A DNA stretch of 64,000 bases from Pullilachnospira sp963929535 (GTDB lineage: Bacteria > Bacillota > Clostridia > Lachnospirales > Lachnospiraceae): the NCBI GenBank assembly GCA_963929535.1, contig CAWVIZ010000015.1, positions 1 through 64,000 of the forward strand, written 5' to 3'. Numbering within the stretch: the first letter of the stretch is position 1; each line of letters starts with the position of its first letter. The notes under the pieces were generated by a model that saw only the letters and a list, made by a program, of their open reading frames with translations, was not told the origin of the DNA and searched no databases. This document shows, piece by piece, positions 17,786-27,882 of this stretch. A program made the translations under genes and the position numbers.

Positions 17786-19543
17786 TTACTCCTGGGTCAG
17801 CTTGGCGTATTCCGTTTTGGCAGTTTCCCACGCATCGCTGAAGTATTCCGTCACTTCATCGTATCCCATATCCTTCAGCTCGCTCTGGATATCCTGGAAC
17901 TTCTGATCATATTCCTCCTGGGTTTCGGAGAATACCATATCCGGTACAGCCTGCTGCAGATAATCCGCGATCTTGGTCACACTTCTCTGAATGCTTGTGG
18001 GATTCTCTGCGGGCATCAGATTAATATACCCCTCATAAATGGTGGACTGGTTTTCTCTGGTGGTGGTCACCTCCAGGGGAATATCCACCCCGTAGTGTTC
18101 ACAGTAATCCTTATCAGCTTCCGTCATATTTTCCTGGATATAATCCCGGCTCAGCCGCAGGTCAATGTACTCTCCCTGGTTTGCCTCGCTGATGGCATAG
18201 GCATCGTAATCCTGTCCCACCAGTCCCAGATATCTGTTGGCTCCCTGCTCCAGCAGATAGTCGGGATTTTCTTCCATTTCGGCTTTGCATTCATCGGTGA
18301 ACACCGCCACTCCGTTTTCATCGTAATCCCAGGTGACTCCCTTGGGGCCGTTCATGATGGTACGGGCTCCATCCTCCGAAAATACAAAGTCCAGCAGCCG
18401 CATGATCCCTTTCATCTTGGTCTCGTCACATTTGGAGGAGACCACAAAAGTCCTGGCCGACATGCCGAATTCCGAGGCTCTGGAAACCCATGCCGGGAAT
18501 TCTTCCGTATCAGCCCAGGGGATATCCACCACCTTGTCTGTTCCGCCATTCTGACTCAGATCCGCATTGGTGGCGTCCCAATCCCATTCCATGGAGCTGA
18601 ACAGGATCTGTCCCTCATTGATCTTCTGGGTATACTGCTCATTTTTCTGGGTATATGTCTCAGGATCCAGAAGTCCCATCTGGTTGGCTTTGAAATACAT
18701 CTGGGCAGTGATCCAGTACATATGATCTTCATTATACAGATCGATATATTCCAGATCCGGAATACTGAAGGCCGTCAGATCGTTCAGTCCGTACTGGCCG
18801 ATATATTTCCAGATCACCGGATCCGACAGTGTATGGTTCAGCCCCCAGTCGTTGAATCTGGAAATGCCGTACGTTTTCTTTCCGGATTCCGTTTCCGGGT
18901 GGTTTTCCTGGATGGTCTTCAGAAGCTCCAGAAAATCATCAATGGAATTGATCTCCGGGCTTCCCGCCTCCTTATACCACTCCCAGCGGATAAAATTCCC
19001 GTAGCGGGAGGTGGCCAGCGCGGAAGGTTCACTCTTTCCTCTGGCGAACACGGCGTACATCTGATCCTCTCCGGCGCTCATGTACTCCCTGCTGTAGTTG
19101 ATCATTTCCGGAAAGTTTTCCGTCAGGCCGGGAGCATAGTCCAGATATTCATCCAGACTCTGTACGGCTCCCGCCTGGATCAGCGGTGTGATATACTGGG
19201 CGTCCATCCTGTTCAGATCGTACAGATCGCCGCTGGCAGCCATGGCCTGGGCTTTTTCCGTACTGTACAGCACCACATTCAGCGTAACCCCTGTCTGTTC
19301 CCTGATATACTGGGCCACCGGATCCTCCTGGATCCCGGCGGTCATGGGATTTTCTCCCGCGGAGTCCATAAAAATATCAATGGTGACTTCTTCGATCTCA
19401 TCCGATCCGTTTTCCTGATTTTCTGACTGCTGTCCGGAATCGGACGGTTCCTGGCTGCCGGAATCTCCGCAGGCAGCCATATTCAGTGTCATGATCGCTG
19501 CGCCCGCCGCAGCAAGCATCCTTTTTCTGGTTTTCCGTTTCAT
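17786..19543 (-). CDS. Extracellular solute-binding lipoprotein of a carbohydrate ABC importer
   Basis: 585 residues, start ATG at 19543 with GAGGAGG upstream. The N-terminus is a lipoprotein signal: KRKTRKR, a hydrophobic stretch, then LNMAACGDSGS with the lipobox Cys near residue 25, followed by a Ser/Gln/Glu-rich linker. The size and the two permeases next to it match the LplA/YtcQ group of large oligosaccharide-binding proteins used by Gram-positive bacteria. It captures a sugar at the cell surface and passes it to the permeases 19607-20500 and 20531-21433. No ATPase gene is present here; these systems usually borrow a shared MsmX-like ATPase. Regulation probably comes from the divergent YesM/YesN pair. 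Confidence 0.92.
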   Translation of the reverse strand: MKRKTRKRMLAAAGAAIMTLNMAACGDSGSQEPSDSGQQSENQENGSDEIEEVTIDIFMDSAGENPMTAGIQEDPVAQYIREQTGVTLNVVLYSTEKAQAMAASGDLYDLNRMDAQYITPLIQAGAVQSLDEYLDYAPGLTENFPEMINYSREYMSAGEDQMYAVFARGKSEPSALATSRYGNFIRWEWYKEAGSPEINSIDDFLELLKTIQENHPETESGKKTYGISRFNDWGLNHTLSDPVIWKYIGQYGLNDLTAFSIPDLEYIDLYNEDHMYWITAQMYFKANQMGLLDPETYTQKNEQYTQKINEGQILFSSMEWDWDATNADLSQNGGTDKVVDIPWADTEEFPAWVSRASEFGMSARTFVVSSKCDETKMKGIMRLLDFVFSEDGARTIMNGPKGVTWDYDENGVAVFTDECKAEMEENPDYLLEQGANRYLGLVGQDYDAYAISEANQGEYIDLRLSRDYIQENMTEADKDYCEHYGVDIPLEVTTTRENQSTIYEGYINLMPAENPTSIQRSVTKIADYLQQAVPDMVFSETQEEYDQKFQDIQSELKDMGYDEVTEYFSDAWETAKTEYAKLTQE

Positions 19544-19606
19544 ACAAATCCTCCTCTCTTTCATTGCTTCCTTTCTCCCCCTGTTTCCCGGGGGCTTCCT
19601 TCTCTC

Positions 19607-20500
19607 CTATCCTTTTACCGCCCCGATCATGATCCCGTTTATGAAGTATTTCTGCATAAACGGATATACCACGAGAATGGGAATGGTAACCACCATGGTG
19701 ATGGTCATCCTCAGGGTAAACGGACTGATCGCCGCTCCGGAAACCGCGCCTGCACCTCCCGTCCTGGCCATATTCGCAATATTGGTGGCCTGATTCAGAT
19801 ATTCCAGCAGCGTCATCTGCAGAGTTTTCAGGTTCATATCATTCACCAGCAGCAGGTTGTCCGTCCATGAATTCCACTGTCCCACCGCGGTAAAAACCAC
19901 CACCGCCGCCAGCACCGGTTTGCATACCGGCATGATGATCCTCCAGTAAATGGTAAAATATCCCGCCCCGTCAATCTTGGCCGATTCTTCGATCTCTCCC
20001 GCAATGGATTCCATATAGGTTTTGATCAAGATCATGCTGTAGGCGGAAACCGCCGTCGGCAGGATATATACCAGAAAATTATCCCGCAGTCCTATGGTCC
20101 TCATGGTCAGATACCAGGGGATCAGCCCTGCGTTGATATACATGGAAACGATGGCAATGGAGTAAAACAGCTTCCTGCAGGGCAGCTCCCGCTTTGTCAG
20201 GGTATAAGCCAGAATGCTGGTAAAAAACAGGGTGACAATGGTTCCCACTACCGTTCTGGCAATGGAAACCAGAAACGCGTTGAAAATCCCGTTCAGCTCA
20301 AACACCTGGGCGTAGTTTTTCAGGGTAGGTTCCAGGGGATACCAGGAGATCATGCTTTTCTGCACTGCGTCCGGATCGCTGATGGAAGCGATAAAAATAT
20401 AATAAAAGGGATAGACACAGCTTAAAAACAGCAGGGTAAACAGCAGGATCATCACAGCCTGGAACACGATTTCCTTCGGTGGAAGTTTTTTCCTGTTCAT
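19607..20500 (-). CDS. Carbohydrate ABC transporter permease (LplC/YtcP type)
   Basis: 297 residues with six hydrophobic segments. The binding-protein-dependent transport signature EIEESAKIDGAGYFTIYWRIIMP (the EAA loop that contacts the ATPase) lies near residue 180-200. N-terminus KEIVFQAVMILLFTLLFLSCVYPFYY is typical for the second permease of the LplBC group. Placed between the solute-binding protein and the first permease, all on one strand with short gaps, so one operon. Confidence 0.93.
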   Translation of the reverse strand: MNRKKLPPKEIVFQAVMILLFTLLFLSCVYPFYYIFIASISDPDAVQKSMISWYPLEPTLKNYAQVFELNGIFNAFLVSIARTVVGTIVTLFFTSILAYTLTKRELPCRKLFYSIAIVSMYINAGLIPWYLTMRTIGLRDNFLVYILPTAVSAYSMILIKTYMESIAGEIEESAKIDGAGYFTIYWRIIMPVCKPVLAAVVVFTAVGQWNSWTDNLLLVNDMNLKTLQMTLLEYLNQATNIANMARTGGAGAVSGAAISPFTLRMTITMVVTIPILVVYPFMQKYFINGIMIGAVKG

Positions 20501-20530
20501 TTGATCACCTCTCTTTTCATCAGCGGCAGA

Positions 20531-21433
20531 TCACAGAATGGACTGCCCCAGCGTTTTCTTTGACAGCTTATTGACACTGAATACCAGGATCACACTGATA
20601 AAGGTCTTCACCATACTGACCGCCGTGGAAGCCGGAATATCATTGTTCAGCATCCCGATACGGTATACATAATAATCCAGCACCTCGATCTTCTCCTGGA
20701 TCATGGGATTTACAAACACGTAGTACTGTTCAAATCCGTTGTTCAGGATCGCTCCCACTGAGATGATCAGCAGTGTGACCAGGGTGGGAAGCATCCCGGG
20801 GATGGTGATATGCAGGATTTTTTTCCATCGCCCCGCTCCGTCCACCGCGGCGGCGTCATACAGCTGAGAATCGATTCCCGTAATAGCGGCAAAGAAAATG
20901 ATGGAATTATATCCCACTGTTTTCCAGATATTGGTGAGCACCATAAACAGCTTGGCTGTCCCCGGATTTGTCAGCAGCGTGGTGGTAGATTCCGTATCTC
21001 CTGTCAGGTTCCGGAATACTGTGGTGATCAGTCCGTCGTTGGAAAACAGGGAAAACATGATGGAATAAATGATGATCCAGCTGATGAAATTCGGGATGGT
21101 GATGGCTGTCTGCACTGTTTTTCTGAATCTTTTGCTCCTCACCTCAGACAGCAGGATCGCGATCATTCCTGCCAGAGGCAGTCCCAGAAGGCCTGCCAGA
21201 CTGATGATCAGCGTGTTCAGGATCACCGTCAGGATGTACGGATCTCCGAATGCGTAGATAAAATTATCCAGCCCCACAAATTCACATTTGGAAAGTGAGT
21301 ATCCTATCCGGTAATCAAAAAACGAATAGATCCAGCCCGATATGGGAAAATACGCAAACACCAGAATAAACAGGATGGATGGAATTGTCATCAATAACAG
21401 AGTTTTCTGTCCTTTTGTTAAATGGCGTTTCAT
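20531..21433 (-). CDS. Carbohydrate ABC transporter permease (LplB/YteP type)
   Basis: 300 residues from an ATG at 21433 that has AAGGAAGGAG upstream. Six transmembrane segments; the ATPase-contact loop reads SQLYDAAAVDGAGRWKKILHIT with the GxG...I pattern near residue 195-215. First gene of the importer operon (this permease, the second permease, the binding protein). Upstream A/T-rich DNA (21440-21640) holds -35/-10-like hexamers TTGCGG and TATGAT on the minus strand, 18 bp apart. It diverges from the sensor kinase gene. Confidence 0.93.
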   Translation of the reverse strand: MKRHLTKGQKTLLLMTIPSILFILVFAYFPISGWIYSFFDYRIGYSLSKCEFVGLDNFIYAFGDPYILTVILNTLIISLAGLLGLPLAGMIAILLSEVRSKRFRKTVQTAITIPNFISWIIIYSIMFSLFSNDGLITTVFRNLTGDTESTTTLLTNPGTAKLFMVLTNIWKTVGYNSIIFFAAITGIDSQLYDAAAVDGAGRWKKILHITIPGMLPTLVTLLIISVGAILNNGFEQYYVFVNPMIQEKIEVLDYYVYRIGMLNNDIPASTAVSMVKTFISVILVFSVNKLSKKTLGQSIL

Positions 21434-21690
21434 TCGGCTCCTTCCTTTCTTGTAATATTCTGTTTTCTTTTTCACGATACGCTGCAGCTTTACTGTTATT
21501 ATTACACCCCATCATCCCGGAAACCATTCCAAAAAACATACATGAAATTATAAAAATCATAAATATTTTCCAGTATTATCCGCAAAATACAGTATTTTCT
21601 TTTGTATAGGCAAATAATCATTTCCATTATTTGTTATAGTCATAATATTATTTTTATAATGCAATCTATGGTTTTTATAATTTCATTTCG

Positions 21691-21719
21691 TTGAATTGCG
21701 CAAAAATAAATGCTATGAT
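21691..21719 (+). promoter_or_regulatory. Sigma-A promoter for the sensor kinase operon
   Basis: TTGAAT (21691-21696), a 17-bp spacer, then TATGAT (21714-21719). A start near 21726 would leave about 110 nt of leader before the chosen ATG of the kinase gene. Confidence 0.65.
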
Positions 21720-21835
21720 ATTAACGTTGTATACTATTTTAAATGACAGATAACTTGAGACAACAGAATTCCATCCGTGATCTGGCAGGGAGCCGCAGTT
21801 CCGCCTTCCGGCCAGGCCGCTGCGGGAGTATTTCC

Positions 21836-23647
21836 ATGAAAATTCACAAAACACCCAGACATAAGATGCGCTTCATTTCCAGCGCCTGCCGCTTTATTAT
21901 TTCCTCCATTGTTCTGGTTGCCGTCACGGTCATAGCGGTCACCAACTATACCTTTTCCCGGCAGAACCGCCAGTACAACGTCAATTACAATCTGTCCGCC
22001 GCAACAGGCCTGGCCAAGCTTCTGGAGAATCAGGAGGACAGCTTTATGCAGTGCATCAACAACGCCTATGTGACCTACTATTCCTACAGGGAGGGGATTT
22101 TCTCATTTTTCAATGCTTCCAACAGGAATTCCTACGCTTACCGGCAGAATATTTACCGCTTTTTAAGCGAATCCTTTTCGCTGAATTCTCAGATTGCTTC
22201 CATGACCATCTATTCCGCCGGGGATCAGCAGATTTATTCTGTTACCAAAAGCAGCAGCTTCCATTTCCAGGAGCTTCTCCCGGAATTTCAGCCGCTGGCA
22301 GACAGCTATGGCAGTCCGTATACCCGGCTTGTCATCTGTCCGTCCCGGTCCGGCGAGCTGCTTGGAACTGCCGGAAGCTACAGCTTCGTATACTGCCTGC
22401 GGGATGTGGTCACCCGGGAAAATATCGGCGCCATTCAGGCAGACTTCAGTTCCGCGGAGCTGGAACGGTTCCTTTCATCCAACTATCCGGGAGTCATGGG
22501 GGATTTTCTGGTGCTGGATCCTGAGAAAAACGTTCTTTTTGATACTTCCGGCTCCTGGTATTCCCAGGACCGCGTCCTGCCTGACGCGTTTATCTCAGAC
22601 ACAGAAATTGCCGACAGCGAAGTCTCCATTGCCGGTCAGACCTGCCTCCTTAACAGAATCGTTCTGTCCGATTCCGGGATGACGGTGATCGGCCTGATTT
22701 CTCAGGAGGAGCTGCAGAAAAATATCCGGCAGACCATCACTTTGATGCTTCTGATCACCGCTGCCATCGCTCTGGCAACGATCACAGGGATTTATCTGTA
22801 TATCAACAGAAGCACCAAACAGCTTAACAAAATCTATTATTCCATGCTGGAAGTAAAAAACGGGAACTTTGATATTCGGATTCCCGTCGATCATCCCCCG
22901 CAGAGTGAATTTGATGATATTTCCATTGCCTTTAACGATATGCTCCGGGATCTGAACGTCTATATTGAAAAAGTATATAAATCAGAGATCGATTCTCAGA
23001 AATACCGGCTGAAAGTCCTCCAGTCCCAGATCAATCCGCATTTTCTGTACAATACCCTGGAGGCCATCCGCATGAAAGCGATTCTGAACGGAGAACCGGA
23101 AATTGACGAAATGATCTTTATCCTGGCTAAGATCCTGCGGAATTCCATCAAGGGCAGCAGCATGGTCTCCGTCCGTCAGGAGGTGGACAACTGCCGGAAT
23201 TATCTCCGGCTCTGTGATCTGGAATACAGCAGCCTCTTTGATTACGCCATCCGGGTCGATCCTGCTCTCCTGTCTGAGAATATCATCCAGCATGCCCTGA
23301 TCGTCATGGTGGAAAATTACATCATGCACGGTTTTGACAGCAGCAGGACGGACAACTCGGTTTCCATCACCGGCGCCATGGAAAACGGGTTCGCGGTCTT
23401 CCGGGTGGAGGATAATGGATTCGGCATCGGGGAGGATGAGCTGGCCGCTCTGAGAAATTCCCTGACGGAAAAATCTCTGGAGCCGGTGGAACGGATCGGC
23501 CTGAAAAACATCTACCAAAGAGCCCGGCTGCTCTACGGCGATCAGTGCGATCTGCAGATCCATTCTGCCCGCGGCCGGGGAACCCTCGTTATATTCTCAT
23601 TTTCGCTGGGAAAGGAGGAGACGCATGTTGCAGGTGATCATTATTGA
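21836..23647 (+). CDS. YesM-type sensor histidine kinase
   Basis: About 603 residues. Start ATG at 21836 has GGGAG upstream; an in-frame ATG at 21743 lacks any ribosome binding site and would add a polar, unlike-looking leader. Order: a first membrane helix (FIISSIVLVAVTVIAV), a sensor region of about 260 residues outside the cell, a second helix (TLMLLITAAIALATITGIYLYI), HAMP region, then the His-kinase domain of the LytS/YesM group with LQSQINPHFLYNTLEAIR (phosphorylated His) and the ATP lid VEDNGFGIG. It overlaps the response regulator gene by 23 bp. Likely senses the sugar, or the loaded binding protein, of the divergent importer; that is inference from context. Confidence 0.92.
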   Translation: MKIHKTPRHKMRFISSACRFIISSIVLVAVTVIAVTNYTFSRQNRQYNVNYNLSAATGLAKLLENQEDSFMQCINNAYVTYYSYREGIFSFFNASNRNSYAYRQNIYRFLSESFSLNSQIASMTIYSAGDQQIYSVTKSSSFHFQELLPEFQPLADSYGSPYTRLVICPSRSGELLGTAGSYSFVYCLRDVVTRENIGAIQADFSSAELERFLSSNYPGVMGDFLVLDPEKNVLFDTSGSWYSQDRVLPDAFISDTEIADSEVSIAGQTCLLNRIVLSDSGMTVIGLISQEELQKNIRQTITLMLLITAAIALATITGIYLYINRSTKQLNKIYYSMLEVKNGNFDIRIPVDHPPQSEFDDISIAFNDMLRDLNVYIEKVYKSEIDSQKYRLKVLQSQINPHFLYNTLEAIRMKAILNGEPEIDEMIFILAKILRNSIKGSSMVSVRQEVDNCRNYLRLCDLEYSSLFDYAIRVDPALLSENIIQHALIVMVENYIMHGFDSSRTDNSVSITGAMENGFAVFRVEDNGFGIGEDELAALRNSLTEKSLEPVERIGLKNIYQRARLLYGDQCDLQIHSARGRGTLVIFSFSLGKEETHVAGDHY

Positions 23648-25184
23648 TGACGAGCCCCTGATCCGCAACGGACTGCAGAAAATGCTGCACTGGCATGATC
23701 TTCAGATGGAGATCGCGGGGACCTTTGCCAACGGCGCTCTGGCGCTGGAATATGTGAAGGGTCATCCCGTGGATCTGGCCATCACCGATATCAAAATGCC
23801 TGTGATGACAGGGATCACATTCATGACGGAATGCCTGAAGCTGGGCAGAAACATGAAATTTATCGTACTCAGCGGTTTCTCCGACTTTGAGTATGTGAAA
23901 ACCGCAGCCAGGATCGGCATTGAAAATTATCTGCTGAAGCCTGTGGACATCCGGGAAATGACCCAGACGCTGCTCCAGGTAAGAAGCAAGATCGAATCTG
24001 AGCGGAAGCATCGAATCCTCCTGGATGAGGGGATCCGCATCTTTCGGAATAACCTACTCTACAGGATGATCACCGGAAAGATTTCCAGTGAGGAGCTGGA
24101 GGAGAGGAAGGAATACATAGATGTTCCTCTGGACTGCGGGGATTACCGGATCGTATCTGCGAAATTCCTGTTTCGGGAGCCGGGCCGGATCCCGGATCAG
24201 CGGCCGCCTGCCGTCTCTGTTATCCGTCAGCTTTCCTCCTGGGACAATGTCTTTCCTGTGACGGATTACAGCGGCCGTTTCCTGTATCTTCTGTTCTGCG
24301 GATACGGAAATGACCGGGAACGGATCGAGACCTGCCTAAAAGGACTCATACAGTACGTCTCCGTCACCTCTGATTTTCGTCTCATTGCCTCGGCCGGATG
24401 GCAGGTAACGCTTATTGAGGAGATTCCTGAAAGTTACCGGCAGTCCGCGCTTCTGGTCAACACGGCTGCCCTTGACAGTTCCCACGAGATCCGCTGGGCA
24501 GACAGGCAGGAAGTAAACGAGGCCTTTATGCTGCCCCATGTGGAAATGGAACAGCTGACCCAGCTGAATGAAGCCTGTCTGTACCGGAATGAAGAACGGA
24601 TACTGGAGGTCATCAGCGATATCTTTTACAGCAACCGGTTTATTCCGCCGGACGGCCTGCAGATGCTGGCTTCCATGACCGCGGCAAAGGTATATGCCAA
24701 TTGCGGAATGCGGGGGCAGGAATCGTTTCCCCGGATCGCTGCTGTCCACAGCCGTCTGGAGGATTCCCGCTATTTTTCCGATTATCCCTCCATCCTGAAA
24801 TGGCTGCAGGAAATGGTGAAGGAGATCTTCGCCTGCGAAGCAGCGCACAGAGCTTCCCCCTCCGGGATCCAGAAGATCCTTCAGTATCTTCAGGATAATT
24901 ATGCCGAGGATCTCAGTCTGAAAACCCTGGCGGATGCCTTTCATCTGAACGCGCTGTATCTGGGCCGGAAGATCCGGCAGGAAACGGGCACTACCTTTAC
25001 AGAGTATATCAACCGGCTGCGGATCGGAAAGGCCAGGGAGCTGCTGGAACATACAGACCTTTCCGCCAAACAGATCGCTCAGAATGTGGGCTACAGCAAT
25101 GACAAATATTTCAGTATCCAGTTCAGAAAATATCTGGATATGACCCCGGGAGAATACCGGAAAAAATATAAATCACACCAATAA
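23625..25184 (+). CDS. YesN-type response regulator with AraC DNA-binding domain
   Basis: 519 residues. The N-terminal receiver domain shows VIIIDDEPLIRNGL, the phospho-acceptor Asp in LAITDIKMPVMTG near residue 55, and the conserved Lys in NYLLKPVDI near 105. A long middle part is followed by a C-terminal AraC-type double HTH (YLQDNYAEDLSLKTLADAF, then HTDLSAKQIAQNVGYSND, then KYLDMTPGEYRKKY). Start ATG with AAAGGAGG upstream, inside the kinase gene. Expected to activate the importer and the downstream hydrolase. Confidence 0.94.
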   Translation: MLQVIIIDDEPLIRNGLQKMLHWHDLQMEIAGTFANGALALEYVKGHPVDLAITDIKMPVMTGITFMTECLKLGRNMKFIVLSGFSDFEYVKTAARIGIENYLLKPVDIREMTQTLLQVRSKIESERKHRILLDEGIRIFRNNLLYRMITGKISSEELEERKEYIDVPLDCGDYRIVSAKFLFREPGRIPDQRPPAVSVIRQLSSWDNVFPVTDYSGRFLYLLFCGYGNDRERIETCLKGLIQYVSVTSDFRLIASAGWQVTLIEEIPESYRQSALLVNTAALDSSHEIRWADRQEVNEAFMLPHVEMEQLTQLNEACLYRNEERILEVISDIFYSNRFIPPDGLQMLASMTAAKVYANCGMRGQESFPRIAAVHSRLEDSRYFSDYPSILKWLQEMVKEIFACEAAHRASPSGIQKILQYLQDNYAEDLSLKTLADAFHLNALYLGRKIRQETGTTFTEYINRLRIGKARELLEHTDLSAKQIAQNVGYSNDKYFSIQFRKYLDMTPGEYRKKYKSHQ

Positions 25185-25194
25185 GGAGGCGCTT

Positions 25195-27864
25195 ATGGAG
25201 ACAAGGATTCACGAAGCCCTGAACGGCAGGCAGGCCAATTACATCCTGCCCTTTTTCTGGCAGCATGGAGAAACGGAAGAAACTCTGCGGAATTACATGA
25301 AAGTGATCCATGATATGGGGATCGGGGCCGTCTGCCTGGAATCCCGTCCCCATCCCGATTTCGCCGGGCCCAGATGGTGGCAGGATTTTGATATTATCCT
25401 GGATGAAGCCCGAAAACGGTCCATGAAAATATGGATCCTGGATGACTGCCATTTCCCCACCGGATACGCCAACGGCGCCATGGAACATGCCGACCGGGAT
25501 CTTCAGAAATGGACCATCTACCATCTCACTGTGGATCTGGCAGGGCCTTCCCGCGTCCGGGTGGATGTATCATCTCTTCTGGGAAAGCTGGGCGTCGGCT
25601 TTCCTCTCCCGGCCGATGGGCCTCTGGCGGAAGAAAAAGAACTTCTCTGCGCCGTACTGTACCGAAGGAAGGACGAAACTTCCGATGACCTGACGCCGGA
25701 ATATCTGCCTCTGACGGATTCCATCGCCAACGGCCTGCTGCCCATTCAGGTACCGGAAGGCTTTCACCGGCTGTTCCTGATTTATCAGTCCCGCAATTCG
25801 GGACTTGCCAACAACCAGTATGTCAATCTTCTCCAGAAGGAATCTGTCCGGATCCTTATCGACCAGGTCTACGAACCCCACTATCGGAGATACCGGGAGG
25901 AATTCGGCCGGACCATCGCGGGATTTTTCTCGGATGAACCCGGGTTTTACAACTGCATCGATCAGGTATTCAATTTCCACGCCATTGTGGGGAAAACAGA
26001 TATGCCTCTTCCCTGGTCGCACGATCTGGCTGACCTGCTCTTTGAAAATGGCGCCGTCCCCGAGGATCTGATCCGGCTCTGGTACAATATCTCTCCGGAA
26101 CAGGACTCCGCATTCCGGTATCGGTATATGGATCTGGTGTCCCGGCTGTATCAGGAAAACTTTTCCATGCAGCTGGGTGACTGGTGCCGGGCCCATCATG
26201 TGGAATATATCGGCCATATCCTGGAGGACAACAATTCCTCCTCCCGGCTGGGCCCCAGCGCCGGGCATTATTTCCGCGCCATGGCCGGCCAGGATTTCTC
26301 CGGGATCGATGTGGTAACTTCCCAGATCCTTCCGGGGCGGACCAATACCCACACCACCAACGCGGCGTACAACACCAGATCTGACGGTGAATTCTATCAT
26401 TACGCCCTGGCAAAACTGGGCGCCAGCGATGCCCATCTGGATCCGAAAAAACAGGGCCGGGCCATGTGCGAGATCTTCGGAAATTACGGCTGGGCAGAAG
26501 GGCTGGAAACCATGAAATGGCTGGCAGACTTCATGCTGGCAAGGGGCATCAATGTGTTTGTTCCCCATGCATTCTCCCCCAGGGAGTTTCCCGACCCGGA
26601 CTGTCCTCCCCATTTCTACGCCCACGGAAATAATCTGCAGTGGCCTTATATGAAATATCTTTTCACCTATATGAACCGGATGTCCCACATACTGACCGGA
26701 GGAAGGAGCTGTTCCAAGGTGGGGATCCTGTATCACGGAGAAGCGGAATGGGCGGGGGAGGCCATGCTTTTCCAGAAGCCCGGCCGCGTCTGCCTAGAAA
26801 ATCAGGTGGATTACGATGTGATACCGGCGGATCTTCTGAAGGATCCTGACTCCGTTTTATCCGGCCTGCATGATCCGGGGGAGCTGAGTCTGGGGGCGCT
26901 GGATCTTCGCTGCCTGATCATTCCTGCCTGCCGCCGTCTTCCCCTTTCTGCTCTGCAGACGCTTGCCGGGCTGGCCCGGGAGGGATTTCCCGTTATCTTC
27001 ACAGGTCCGCTGCCGGAAGGCTGCTGTGAGGGGCAGGACGCGTCCCGCCCTCTGGCCCTGCTGCAAAAGTATGCCTTCTGTACCCGGCTTTCCTCCCTGA
27101 AGCAGCTTCTGCGGTTTTTCCGGTTGTCAGCGGTGGAATTCTGTTCCAAAGAAGAATATAAGGATCTGCGGGTCTATCAGTATAAGGGGGCCGGTTACCA
27201 GTGCCTTCTGCTGATGAATGAATCCATCAGCAGACCTGTTCACCAGGAGGCCCGCTTCCCCTTCGCGAAACCGGTTCTGGAATATGACGTATACAGAAAC
27301 AGACTGCATCATCTGGCATACAGGGAGGATTGGATTCAGATAAATCTGGAACCGGGAGAATCCCGGATCCTTCTGGCGGATATGGATATTTCCGGTCTTC
27401 CGGATATCTGCCCGGCCAGAGTACCCTCCCCAAAACGGATCTGTCTTCCCCCGGACTGTCTTCTCTCTGTTTCCACGGCCGCCGATCACGGAAATTTCCG
27501 TCCCAAAGGCCGTCTGGAGGAATGGAGGGATCTCTCCCTGGAAACGGATTTTCTGGATTTCCACGGAATCCTCCGGTATGAGACGGATTTCACCTGGCAG
27601 GCCGGCGCCCCTTCCGAGAGGCCAAAGACGCTGCTGATCGAAGGAATCCACGAGGCAGTGGAAATCACTGTCAATGGCCGCCGGCTTCCTGCTCTCATCG
27701 CGCCTCCCTACCGCTTTGAGATCAGCGAATACATAAAAGAAGGAAAGAACCATCTGGTGATCGACAACATCACCACGGTCTTCCCTTCTGTAAAAGATCA
27801 TCCCTCCATCAACACAGGGCTCCGCCCCATGGGGATCTATGGTGGGCTCTGGCTGGAATATTAG
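25195..27864 (+). CDS. Large glycoside-hydrolase-like enzyme with C-terminal sugar-binding-type domain
   Basis: 889 residues with no signal peptide, so it is probably intracellular. The N-terminal two thirds look like a TIM-barrel hydrolase: LDDCHFPTGYANGAMEHA near 85, FFSDEPGFYN near 245 and GHILEDNN near 340 are acidic segments that could supply catalytic residues; the layout is reminiscent of GH106-like enzymes. The last 130 residues resemble a galactose-binding jelly roll as in GH2 (RYETDFTWQAG, then VEITVNGRRLP, then FEISEYIKEGKNHL). Ten bases after the response regulator with AAGGAGG, so cotranscribed. Likely splits the sugar taken up by the divergent importer. Family and substrate are not certain. 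Confidence 0.7.
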   Translation: METRIHEALNGRQANYILPFFWQHGETEETLRNYMKVIHDMGIGAVCLESRPHPDFAGPRWWQDFDIILDEARKRSMKIWILDDCHFPTGYANGAMEHADRDLQKWTIYHLTVDLAGPSRVRVDVSSLLGKLGVGFPLPADGPLAEEKELLCAVLYRRKDETSDDLTPEYLPLTDSIANGLLPIQVPEGFHRLFLIYQSRNSGLANNQYVNLLQKESVRILIDQVYEPHYRRYREEFGRTIAGFFSDEPGFYNCIDQVFNFHAIVGKTDMPLPWSHDLADLLFENGAVPEDLIRLWYNISPEQDSAFRYRYMDLVSRLYQENFSMQLGDWCRAHHVEYIGHILEDNNSSSRLGPSAGHYFRAMAGQDFSGIDVVTSQILPGRTNTHTTNAAYNTRSDGEFYHYALAKLGASDAHLDPKKQGRAMCEIFGNYGWAEGLETMKWLADFMLARGINVFVPHAFSPREFPDPDCPPHFYAHGNNLQWPYMKYLFTYMNRMSHILTGGRSCSKVGILYHGEAEWAGEAMLFQKPGRVCLENQVDYDVIPADLLKDPDSVLSGLHDPGELSLGALDLRCLIIPACRRLPLSALQTLAGLAREGFPVIFTGPLPEGCCEGQDASRPLALLQKYAFCTRLSSLKQLLRFFRLSAVEFCSKEEYKDLRVYQYKGAGYQCLLLMNESISRPVHQEARFPFAKPVLEYDVYRNRLHHLAYREDWIQINLEPGESRILLADMDISGLPDICPARVPSPKRICLPPDCLLSVSTAADHGNFRPKGRLEEWRDLSLETDFLDFHGILRYETDFTWQAGAPSERPKTLLIEGIHEAVEITVNGRRLPALIAPPYRFEISEYIKEGKNHLVIDNITTVFPSVKDHPSINTGLRPMGIYGGLWLEY

Positions 27865-27882
27865 CCACGGTTTCGCGGCAGG

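Noticed and set aside
17351..19426. 691-residue open frame on the + strand
   Set aside because: It is antisense to the solute-binding protein gene, begins in the repeat region, and has no ribosome binding site; its composition mirrors the real gene.
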